Source of the DNA: a virus
IMG/VR virus record: IMGVR_UViG_3300025138_000361
Coordinates: 1 to 23,688 of that record
Length of the DNA: 23,688 nt
Reading direction: 5' to 3' (one strand)
Below, piece after piece: positions 6,634 through 14,100 of this stretch. The position numbers and the translations under genes are program-made. Numbering within the stretch: position 1 is the stretch's first letter; each line of letters starts with the position of its first letter. The notes below the pieces were generated by a model, which saw only the letters and a program-made list of their open reading frames with translations, was not told where the DNA came from and made no database searches.

Positions 6634-7073
6634 TGGTAGGCTTTAGAAAACCTAGAAAGGTTAGACCTAAAGAAAAAAATATTCCTAAAGGGTATGACTC
6701 TAAGTGGGAACATACTTTACATACAACTATTTTACAGCAATGGGAACACCACACAAACAAAGTTCCTTACATAGTAGAACATAAGTATGAGCCTGACTTT
6801 GTAAAAAAGATTGGGGCTATAGAATATTTATTAGAAGCTAAAGGAAGATTTTGGGACTACCAAGAATACAATAAATATATATGGGTTCGTAAGGCATTAA
6901 AACCTAATCAAGAGTTAGTGTTTTTATTTTTAAGTCCTTATGCTCCTATGCCACAGGCTAAGAAAAGAAAGAACGGAACTAAACGAAGTCATGCTGAGTG
7001 GGCAGAGACAAATAATTTTACATGGTACAGTGAAGATACTTTACCTGACAACTGGAGAGATGATGAATTATAA
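6633..7073 (+). CDS. T7 gp3-like endonuclease I (junction-resolving nuclease)
   Basis: This 146-residue nuclease resembles T7 endonuclease I, which resolves four-way DNA junctions and helps degrade host DNA. The catalytic set is visible: E26 in YDSKWEHTL, D55 in YEPDF, and E68 and K70 in LLEAKGRF, matching T7 E20, D55, E65 and K67. The length is close to T7's 149, and the C-terminal half (ELVFLFLS, then RSHAEWAETNNF) also follows the T7 pattern. The N-terminus is basic (RKPRKVRPKEKN), suited to DNA contact. It starts one base into the preceding stop. In T7 this gene lies before the primase; here it comes after the polymerase. Confidence 0.9.
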   Translation: MVGFRKPRKVRPKEKNIPKGYDSKWEHTLHTTILQQWEHHTNKVPYIVEHKYEPDFVKKIGAIEYLLEAKGRFWDYQEYNKYIWVRKALKPNQELVFLFLSPYAPMPQAKKRKNGTKRSHAEWAETNNFTWYSEDTLPDNWRDDEL

Positions 7074-7347
7074 ATTTAATGAAGACAATACATTAAAACA
7101 AATAGAAAGATATATTAATAATACTTATGAGCAACACTATGCTTATGGAGAGTACCAAGCAACTGATGTTATCTTTGATAACGGACATGGTGATGGTTTC
7201 TGTATGGGTAATATTATAAAGTATGCTATGAGGTATGGTAAAAAACCTGACCCTGAAACTATGGAAGATAAAAACCAAACAGACTTGCTAAAGATTATAC
7301 ATTATGCTATAATGGCTATACATTTACAGGACATAGCAGATGATTGA
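7063..7347 (+). CDS. DUF3310-type protein (relative of T7 gp1.7 C-terminal region)
   Basis: The 94-residue product contains FCMGNIIKYAMRYGKK (47-61) and DLLKIIHYA (74-82), the hallmark segments of the DUF3310 family. That family includes part of the T7 nucleotide kinase gp1.7. The open frame extends back to 6940, but that part lies inside the endonuclease gene. GGAG at 7054-7057 sits at good distance from the ATG at 7063 (7060 is also possible). Placement directly before the ribonucleotide reductase genes fits a nucleotide-metabolism role. It is shorter than gp1.7 and shows no separate kinase P-loop, so kinase activity should not be assumed. Its last codons carry a probable nrdA promoter. Confidence 0.7.
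   Translation: MNYKFNEDNTLKQIERYINNTYEQHYAYGEYQATDVIFDNGHGDGFCMGNIIKYAMRYGKKPDPETMEDKNQTDLLKIIHYAIMAIHLQDIADD
7285..7313 (+). promoter_or_regulatory. Probable nrdAB promoter (extended -10)
   Basis: TTGCTA (7285-7290, four of six) and a perfect TATAAT (7308-7313) are separated by 17 bases, and TGC immediately before the -10 gives an extended -10 motif. Transcription would start near 7320, leaving a 20-base leader with AGGA (7328-7331) ahead of the nrdA ATG at 7340. The site lies within the end of the DUF3310 gene. Confidence 0.55.
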
Positions 7348-9235
7348 AGACAAGATAGGAACTAAGCCTTACTTAGGAATTGAAATAGACTACGATAAAG
7401 AAAAAACATTTGATAAATTTAGTCTCGACACATTAAAAGATAGATATTTTTGGGAGAAAGAAACACATGCACAAGAAGCATTCGCAAGAGCCTCCGTTTT
7501 CGGAGCAACCTTCAAAGGGGAAACAGATTTTGAGTTGGCTCAAAGACTTTATAACTACAGTTCCTCTCGTTGGTTCATGTTTAGCACTCCTATACTTAGT
7601 AACGGGGGAACAAGTCGTGGGCTTCCTATCAGTTGTTTCCTTAATTATGTTCCTGACAGCAGGAGTGGTTTATCTGCTCACTATGACGAGAACATATGGT
7701 TGGCTAGTTCAGGTGGAGGCATTGGTGGATATTGGGGCGATATTAGGAGCAATGGTATTTCAACTGCTCATGGCAGTCGTTCTACTGGCTCAATTCCTTT
7801 CATGCATGTCGTAGACTCACAGATGCTAGCCTTTAATCAAGGCACTACAAGACGTGGAAGCTATGCAGCTTACATGGATATAAGCCACCCTGAGATTGAA
7901 GAGTTTATTAACATGAGAAAAGAGTCAGGTGGTGATATAAACAGAAAAAATCTTAATCTTCACAATGGTATAAACATAACCAACACATTCTTACAGGCTG
8001 TTGAGAAAGATGAAGACTGGAGATTGATAGACCCTAAGACTAACGAAGCCGTGAAGATAGTAAACGCTAGAGATATATGGTGGCAGATTATACATGCAAG
8101 AGCAGAGACAGGTGAGCCTTACATGATTAACATAGACACATGTAATGACGCACTACCACAAAAACAAAAAGATTTAGGTTTAAGAATTAGACAGAGTAAC
8201 TTATGCTCGGAGATTACTTTACCTACTAACGAGGAAAGAACAGCAGTATGTTGTTTATCCTCAGTAAATTTAGAACACTTTGATGACTGGTCAAAGAACG
8301 ATAATTTTATACAAGATTTAATAACCATGCTTGACAATGTACTACAACATTATATTGATAACGCAATAGACACAACGCAATTAGGAGAATACAATGCAAA
8401 TTTTAAAAGGTTTCAAAAATATGTTAAGGAGGGCAAAGAAGGGTATACAAAATCTGCCTACTCAGCGTATAGAGAACGGAGTCTTGGACTTGGTGCTATG
8501 GGTTTCCATGCTTATCTCCAGTCTAGGAACATACCTTTCGAAGGTATATATGCAACTGGTTTTAACCACAAAGCATTTACTTACATCAAAACCAAAGCAA
8601 AAGCAGCTACTAAAGAATTGGCTGCTGAAAGGGGCGAAGCTCCTGACATTCATGGTACTGGTAATAGGAATGCTAATCTTCTTGCTGTTGCTCCTAACGC
8701 TAGTAGTGGTATCATTTGTAGTGGGACTTCTCCTAGTATTGAGCCTTACAGGGCTAACTGCTATACTCACAAAACTTTATCCGGAAGCTATCAAGTTAAG
8801 AATAAATACTTAGAAAAACTTTTAAAGTCTAAAGGATTAAAAGGAAAAGAACTAGAACAGATTTGGAAAGACATATCAGCTAACGAAGGTTCAGTACAAC
8901 AGTTAGATATATTAACTGATGATGAAAAAGAAATCTTTAAAACAGCTAATGAGATAAATCAAATATGGATTGTAGAACACGCTTACAAAAGACAAGAGTT
9001 TATTTGTCAAGCACAGTCAGTAAATTTATTCTTTACTCTACCGAAGTCAACAGAACCTCAAGAGATACACGATGCTTATATGCAGTATGTGAGTGATGTT
9101 CATTGGTATGGTATGAATAAATTAAAATCGTTGTATTACTTTAGAACTAATGCAGCACGTAATGTAGAGAATGTAAACACCAAAGTTCCACGTATAAGAT
9201 TAGACGATGTGGAATGTATCGCCTGTGAAGGGTAA
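7340..9235 (+). CDS. nrdA: Class I ribonucleoside-diphosphate reductase, large (alpha) subunit
   Basis: This 631-residue catalytic subunit reduces ribonucleotides to deoxyribonucleotides. Active-site residues are visible: C99 (PISCF) and C304 (AVCCLSS) match the E. coli redox pair C225/C462. N287, C289 and E291 (NLCSE) match N437, C439 and E441. Y599-Y600 (LKSLYYF) match the radical-relay Y730/Y731. The C-terminal C626-X2-C629 is the reductant-accepting tail. The protein starts about 126 residues short of the E. coli N-terminus, so the ATP-cone activity site is absent; such an enzyme may not be shut off by dATP. It overlaps the DUF3310 gene by eight bases and is followed nine bases later by nrdB. 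Confidence 0.96.
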   Translation: MIEDKIGTKPYLGIEIDYDKEKTFDKFSLDTLKDRYFWEKETHAQEAFARASVFGATFKGETDFELAQRLYNYSSSRWFMFSTPILSNGGTSRGLPISCFLNYVPDSRSGLSAHYDENIWLASSGGGIGGYWGDIRSNGISTAHGSRSTGSIPFMHVVDSQMLAFNQGTTRRGSYAAYMDISHPEIEEFINMRKESGGDINRKNLNLHNGINITNTFLQAVEKDEDWRLIDPKTNEAVKIVNARDIWWQIIHARAETGEPYMINIDTCNDALPQKQKDLGLRIRQSNLCSEITLPTNEERTAVCCLSSVNLEHFDDWSKNDNFIQDLITMLDNVLQHYIDNAIDTTQLGEYNANFKRFQKYVKEGKEGYTKSAYSAYRERSLGLGAMGFHAYLQSRNIPFEGIYATGFNHKAFTYIKTKAKAATKELAAERGEAPDIHGTGNRNANLLAVAPNASSGIICSGTSPSIEPYRANCYTHKTLSGSYQVKNKYLEKLLKSKGLKGKELEQIWKDISANEGSVQQLDILTDDEKEIFKTANEINQIWIVEHAYKRQEFICQAQSVNLFFTLPKSTEPQEIHDAYMQYVSDVHWYGMNKLKSLYYFRTNAARNVENVNTKVPRIRLDDVECIACEG

Positions 9236-9244
9236 GGAAAAGTT

Positions 9245-10216
9245 ATGAGTCTATTAAAAACTAGAGATTACTACAAACCGTTTGAGTACCCGTGGATGTA
9301 CGAGTACTATAAACTACAAAACCAAATGCACTGGATGCCTGAATCTGTACCGTTACATACAGACGTAAAAGATTGGCAGGACATTACACCAGAAGAAAAG
9401 CATTTACTTACACAGATATTTAGATTGTTTACTCAATCAGATGTTGACGTAGCTTCGGGCTACATAGATAAGTATATGCCTATCTTTAAAAAACCTGAAG
9501 CAAGAATGATGATGAGTTCTTTTGCTAACATGGAATCAATACATCAAGATGCCTACAGCTTACTACTTGATACAGTTGGTATGCCTGAAATAGAATACAA
9601 AGCTTTCTCAGAGTATGAAGAGATGTCTGATAAACATGATTATGTTGGGTCGTTTAAACCTCTTAAGTCTGATAAAAGAACTATAGCTAAAACACTAGCA
9701 GTTTACTCAGCTTTTACAGAAGGACTACAACTCTTTAGTAGCTTTGCTATCCTCCTTAACTTTCCTAGGTTTGGTAAGATGAAAGGTATGGGACAGATTG
9801 TTACTTACTCTATAAGAGATGAGTCAATGCACGTTGAAGCTATGACTAAATTGTTTAGAGAATTTATACAAGAGAACATAGAGATATGGACTGACGATTT
9901 TAAAGCAGAGCTATATCAAATATGTAGAGAAATGGTAGAGCTTGAAGATAAGTTCTTAGACTTAGTGTTTGAGATGGGAGACCTACAAGGTCTTACAAAG
10001 AAAGATATGTATGCTTACAACAGATACATTGCTGATAGAAGGTTACTTCAACTAGGACTTAAAACAAACTATGACCAAAAAGAAAATCCTTTAGGTTGGA
10101 TTGATGAGGTTATGGGTGTTGAACATCAGAACTTCTTTGAAGGTCGAGCTACTAGTTATATGAAAGCAGGTTTACGTGGTAAACAAAATGATGTAACTTT
10201 TGCAGGGATAGATTAA
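9245..10216 (+). CDS. nrdB: Class I ribonucleoside-diphosphate reductase, small (beta) subunit
   Basis: This 323-residue ferritin-like subunit makes the radical used by NrdA. Every metal ligand is present: D66, E97, H100, E159, E193 and H196 (MESIHQDAY, FTEGLQLF, RDESMH), matching E. coli D84, E115, H118, E204, E238 and H241. The radical tyrosine is kept at Y104, so it is not one of the tyrosine-less subclasses. The helical pattern and length are normal for phage NrdB. AAGGA stands just before the ATG. Its stop overlaps the next start as TAATG. Together with nrdA it would boost the dNTP supply of the infected cell. Confidence 0.96.
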   Translation: MSLLKTRDYYKPFEYPWMYEYYKLQNQMHWMPESVPLHTDVKDWQDITPEEKHLLTQIFRLFTQSDVDVASGYIDKYMPIFKKPEARMMMSSFANMESIHQDAYSLLLDTVGMPEIEYKAFSEYEEMSDKHDYVGSFKPLKSDKRTIAKTLAVYSAFTEGLQLFSSFAILLNFPRFGKMKGMGQIVTYSIRDESMHVEAMTKLFREFIQENIEIWTDDFKAELYQICREMVELEDKFLDLVFEMGDLQGLTKKDMYAYNRYIADRRLLQLGLKTNYDQKENPLGWIDEVMGVEHQNFFEGRATSYMKAGLRGKQNDVTFAGID

Positions 10217-10452
10217 TGGCTAAAACAAAAAGAACAGAAGCTAAACTTTTAAGCTATGCTTTATTTTATGATAAAACTGGTAAGTTAGTTACTGAAAGAA
10301 CTACAACAGACATAACTAGTTTAGAAAAATTCTTAAGTAAAGAAGAGTATAATACTTTAAATACTGTTATACGAGAAGCAACTGGTAAATTAGATAGTGT
10401 TCATTCTTATATAGAAAACTATTTAAGTGCCCGTGTTATGACTGAAAGATAG
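10216..10452 (+). CDS. Hypothetical 78-residue protein following nrdB
   Basis: The product is soluble and mixed-charge (MAKTKRTEAKLLSYALFYDK at the start), with predicted mixed strand and helix, no cysteine and no membrane segment. It therefore does not look like the glutaredoxin or thioredoxin often found beside phage nrd genes. It is coupled to nrdB by the TAATG overlap and has AGGGA upstream. It is the last clear gene of the plus-strand arm. I do not recognise a family. Confidence 0.75.
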   Translation: MAKTKRTEAKLLSYALFYDKTGKLVTERTTTDITSLEKFLSKEEYNTLNTVIREATGKLDSVHSYIENYLSARVMTER

Positions 10453-10706
10453 TATAAATTTCTATGTTTTTTCTTTACTTTTAATATGTATAGGTTTTAA
10501 AAATGTTAAGGACACGTTACTTTTTATTAGAGTGTCGTGTCTTATTACTTTATCCTCATAGTTATTTAAGTTTATGGAAGCACGAAAAATTAGTTCGTCT
10601 GATAAACTACCTACAGAAAAACACACAACAAGTGCACACCAAAAAGCTATACACCAATTACAATTACGTATTGTTTTATGGCTTTTAAATGTAGGGACTA
10701 CTTTCA
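10453..10706. other. Convergence zone between the two gene arms
   Basis: These 254 bases separate the last clear plus-strand gene from the end of the minus-strand operon. They hold a possible two-way terminator hairpin (10642-10686) and several small competing open frames on both strands, none convincing. A weaker dyad is GACACG (10511-10516) with CGTGTC (10536-10541). A T-rich run (10467-10473) follows a 4-bp stem just after the plus-strand stop. Confidence 0.6.
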
Positions 10707-10707
10707 T
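10462..10707 (-). CDS. Possible 81-residue small membrane protein
   Basis: The ATG overlaps the stop of the holin-like gene as TAATG, the overlap style used elsewhere in this genome. AAAGGT lies a few bases upstream, a weak ribosome-binding site. The product would have one hydrophobic segment near residues 18-34 (CIAFWCALVVCFSVGSL). A partner of the holin such as a spanin would be expected at this place, but no lipobox or coiled coil is visible. The frame runs across the probable terminator hairpin, and its Cys/Trp-rich composition looks like antisense noise. It is kept only as a low-confidence candidate. Confidence 0.25.
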   Translation of the reverse strand: MKVVPTFKSHKTIRNCNWCIAFWCALVVCFSVGSLSDELIFRASINLNNYEDKVIRHDTLIKSNVSLTFLKPIHIKSKEKT

Positions 10708-10720
10708 TATTTACCTTTAA
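10574..10720 (+). CDS. Possible 48-residue tail-anchored protein
   Basis: This short frame encodes a charged N-terminal half (MEARKISSSDKLPTEKH) and a hydrophobic end (RIVLWLLNVGTTFIIYL). First-position purine bias and composition look more like a true protein than the competing frames. However, no ribosome-binding site is seen, it crosses the hairpin at 10642-10686, and it overlaps the end of the opposite gene by 14 bases. Low confidence. Confidence 0.25.
   Translation: MEARKISSSDKLPTEKHTTSAHQKAIHQLQLRIVLWLLNVGTTFIIYL
10642..10686. terminator. Possible bidirectional terminator between convergent arms
   Basis: AAAAGCTATA (10642-10651) pairs with TATGGCTTTT (10677-10686) to make a 10-bp stem with one G.U pair. 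The 25-base loop contains a small inner stem (10661-10664 with 10670-10673). The arms end in TTTT on the plus strand and in TTTTT on the minus strand, so it could stop transcription from both sides. The stem is poor in G and C, so efficiency is uncertain. Confidence 0.45.
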
Positions 10721-11150
10721 CCAAGCTTCCACCAAAATACATACCTATAACAGCTGATACTAAATTAGTATCTAACTGTGTTATTACAAGCCCTTGAAAA
10801 GTTATCCACTCAAATATTTCTCTACCTTCTTTAAAAAACATAAATCCCGGATTCCAGTTAGTATAACCAACAGTAACAGCTACATCAGGGTAGTACACAG
10901 CTACAAGTTTAGGTAGCAATACAATAGCAAACACAGATGTTAGTGCTATAATTCTTCTAGTCCAAGCAAAGCCTGTATCTTTCAAACCGTGGTTAAGTGA
11001 TTGTTTCCTTGACTTCATATCAAACTCACCACGAGTTATAAGAAGTTTTTGTGCTTCTGCTTTAGCCTTACGACTCTCAGCCCATACACTCATAACCCCA
11101 CCAAGTACAGTAGAGGCTAACATAGTTATTATTTCAAAAGGAAATCCCAT
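10707..11150 (-). CDS. Three-TM holin-like membrane protein
   Basis: The 147-residue product has three hydrophobic segments: about residues 5-23 (FEIITMLASTVLGGVMSVW), 67-87 (IIALTSVFAIVLLPKLVAVYY) and 119-143 (near VSAVIGMYFGGSLV). A charged cytoplasmic-type loop (AESRKAKAEAQK) lies between the first two. The pattern resembles the three-TM holins of phages and gene-transfer agents, which make the membrane hole that ends infection. It follows, by one base, a gene ending in a lysozyme domain, which supports a lysis role. There is no Shine-Dalgarno: the bases before the ATG are TTAAAAATTAAT. Translation probably depends on ribosomes finishing the upstream gene. The holin assignment is inference from topology and place. 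Confidence 0.6.
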   Translation of the reverse strand: MGFPFEIITMLASTVLGGVMSVWAESRKAKAEAQKLLITRGEFDMKSRKQSLNHGLKDTGFAWTRRIIALTSVFAIVLLPKLVAVYYPDVAVTVGYTNWNPGFMFFKEGREIFEWITFQGLVITQLDTNLVSAVIGMYFGGSLVKGK

Positions 11151-11151
11151 A

Positions 11152-14100
11152 TTAATTTTTAATAAGGTTTGAAGCTTCTTCTAAACGATTTACAATACCA
11201 CTAACTTTCCCACCTTTGTCAGCAATTTTTTTATGTTTACGATATTCTTTATGGTTTAATAATTCTGTAGCAGCAGCTTCGTATTTTTTTTCGTTAAATA
11301 ATTTAACCCAAGTATGATTTTTTTTCATATCACCTCTATATCCTAAAGACATTAAAGCTTTTTGTTTATCTTCAGAAAGATTATCAAAATTAGGAATTTT
11401 TTCTTTAACTCTCTGCAGTTGAACTTTATATGTTTCTTTAAAAGATTGACCCATAAATTCACCTGTTTGACCAGCACCGCTTGTTAAGATATTTTTAGTA
11501 TCTTTATATTTACCCTCAACAAAACCTTCCTCACTAACCACATACTTTTGTAAAGTATTTAAACTGCCTTCACGTTTAACTACTTCTGCAACAGCATCAG
11601 AACCATAATATTTTTTAGGTGTTGAAGAACCTCCGCCTTCTGTAAATCCTAACCTTGCCATCTGGTCTGAGTAAGGTTTACCTGTAACAGGATTTATTCT
11701 GTCAGCAGGGTCTTCTTCTACATTAGGAACTAACCCACCAGTTTTATAATTTTCTCTTAAGTCTTCTTTAATTTCTTTTACTTTTTTTCGTTGTGTTTTA
11801 TAGTGTTCAGGATTATAATATATAGGTAACTGTGACATTTGTGAATCTATAGTATTAACATCTAAAAGTACTTTTAAAAAAACATCTATGTTTCCATTTG
11901 TTTTATCTATAAGAGAAGCTTTCATGTCATCAGTTAAACCTAAAGGTTGAAATGTTTCAGAAAAAAAAGGAATTTTATCTTTTCTTGATAATCTTGATTC
12001 TTGAAGAACAGCTAATGGTTCTAGTTCAAAAGCTTTAAGAGACTTTGTTAGTTTATGAAACTTAGCAGTTTCTTGATAGTATCTATTATTTATATCTAAA
12101 TATTTATTAGTAAATTTATCTGCTTCTAAAGTACCATCTATACCATCAAACAACTCCTTTCTAAGAGTTGATTTTTTAGTAACAAATTGATTAGCTTTCA
12201 TTTTATACATATTACTTATGTATTCTGGGTTTAAAGGTTGCATACCCCAGCCTGTAACAAACTTCATAAAAGCTTGAGCTTCATAGATGTCTTGGTCAAA
12301 AGATGTTTTATCTGTATCTGCTGTTAATGTTTTATGTAAATCTCTTGCTCTAGTAATAGAACCCGGTGTAATGCTTTCTGTCATATTAGAAAGTAAAATT
12401 GAAAGGTTGTTTGTGTTAAAAATATTACCAGCAAAAGTTCCTGTGTCTTGAAATCTATTTTTATTATAAGCATTTTTTATTGCTTTACCTTCTATAGTTC
12501 TACCACCCCTATAAAAGAAGTCACCTAATTGTTCTTGTATAATTGATTCACCTAAAAAAGGAGAAACAGTTTCACTAAGAACAGTTGTCATTATTTCTTG
12601 TGCTAGTCCTTCTTCATCTATATTATCTGCATCTAAATATTTATTAATTAAAACTTGAAAAGGTTTTTTAGGGAAATCATAAGCGTCCCAGCTACTTAAA
12701 TTAGCTACTACAGGAGAACCATCAGGAGCAACACTTACAACTACATTAGAGTTTTGCATATAGTCTGGTAAAAAATCTTTAGCTGCGTCAACTAATTCTG
12801 TAGTAAAACCAGAAGCAACTTGACTTACTTTTTCAGCTCCTTTAGCTCCTACTCCAGCCATAACTGTAAAAGCAACTAATCTTTTTTGTCCTCTTTTTAT
12901 AACTTCTTGTCCAGCAAGTACGTCTCCGTCTTTTTTCATTTGACGACCTAGCTTAACTTCTTTAATCCCATTCATAACAGAGTTTCCTGTTATTCTAACT
13001 GACTCAGCCATGAATGAAAAGAACCTTCCAAAGAAAGGAGTTCTTCTTAAGTCTTGTAATAGTTCAGGTACTAAATCATAATTAGGTAAAGTATCTCTAA
13101 CCATTTTAGCTGCTCTTTCTTTTAATTCTTGTTCAGTCATCTTATACTTAGAGCCATCAACAAGCTTGTCATTCATTTGTTTTAAGTAATCTGTTTCTCT
13201 TAAATACATATTTATTTTAAAGAAATCATCTTCAGCTACGTAAGCATTCTGAGCTTTTTCACCTAATTTTTTAAGACCTGTTTTATCAAAAACCCAATCT
13301 AACTTACCAGATACAAAACCCTTTTTCATTTTACCTAAATCATTAGCTAAACCTTTTAAATCTCTAGCTACTACACCTTTGTTTAAAAGACCTAATGAAC
13401 TTAACTCTTCGTGAAATTCTTGTAGTTCTCTATCATTAGAAGTTTTAGCTCTTAAAAGTTTTACAATTTTTTTAGTTTCTTTTATACTAAAAACATTTAC
13501 TCCGTTAGCTAAAGACATTTGAACACCACCCGCTACATTTTTAACGTGAGTAGTATGAGACCAAACTGTTTTAGAAGCTTGTGATAAACCTTTTAACATA
13601 AGGGCATTACGATAAGTTCCACTAAGAACATTATCTCCAGCTAACCAACTTTCTGACGTTTTTTTATAGTCAGAAAAATATTTCCAAAGTTCTTTTGTAG
13701 TATGTCTACCTGATAAATTACCAAATCCTTCAGGTATTAATTCTTTAAAAGCTCCTTCTGGTTCTTCTCTAAAATAAATACCAGCACCGCTTTCAAAAGC
13801 GTCATCATAAAATTTAACATTTTCTACATAATTAGAAAGTTTAGCTGTTGAATGAATAAAAGATTGTATAGGGTCTTCTATTTCTCCCATTAATCTTCTT
13901 AGCTCATTAGGAATTTGTTTACGACCTTTTAAAATTTCTTTTCTAACGCGTTCAAATTTATCTATAGAAGAACCTAGTGAACTTCCTTGTCTTACATCTA
14001 ATATATCATCTATCTCTGCTTTAACTTGTGTTAATATTTCATCAGCATCTAACTTTGGATTAGATTTTTTAAGTGCTGCTGTTAAATAAATTTCAGCATC

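Noticed and set aside
7467-7814. 115-residue hydrophobic frame
   Set aside because: It is a shadow of nrdA, whose catalytic residues run through the same bases. There is no ribosome-binding site and the hydrophobic look is a frame artefact.
8331-8359. TTGACA in nrdA as a promoter
   Set aside because: The bases at the -10 position (ATTGAT) do not match and the nearest TATATT is at 14 bases.
8394-8813. 139-residue Leu/Val-rich frame
   Set aside because: It overlaps the conserved core of nrdA in another frame.
10503-10688. 61-residue plus-strand frame in the convergence zone
   Set aside because: No ribosome-binding site, it ends exactly after the hairpin, its composition is Tyr/Leu-rich, and it competes with two other frames in the same bases.
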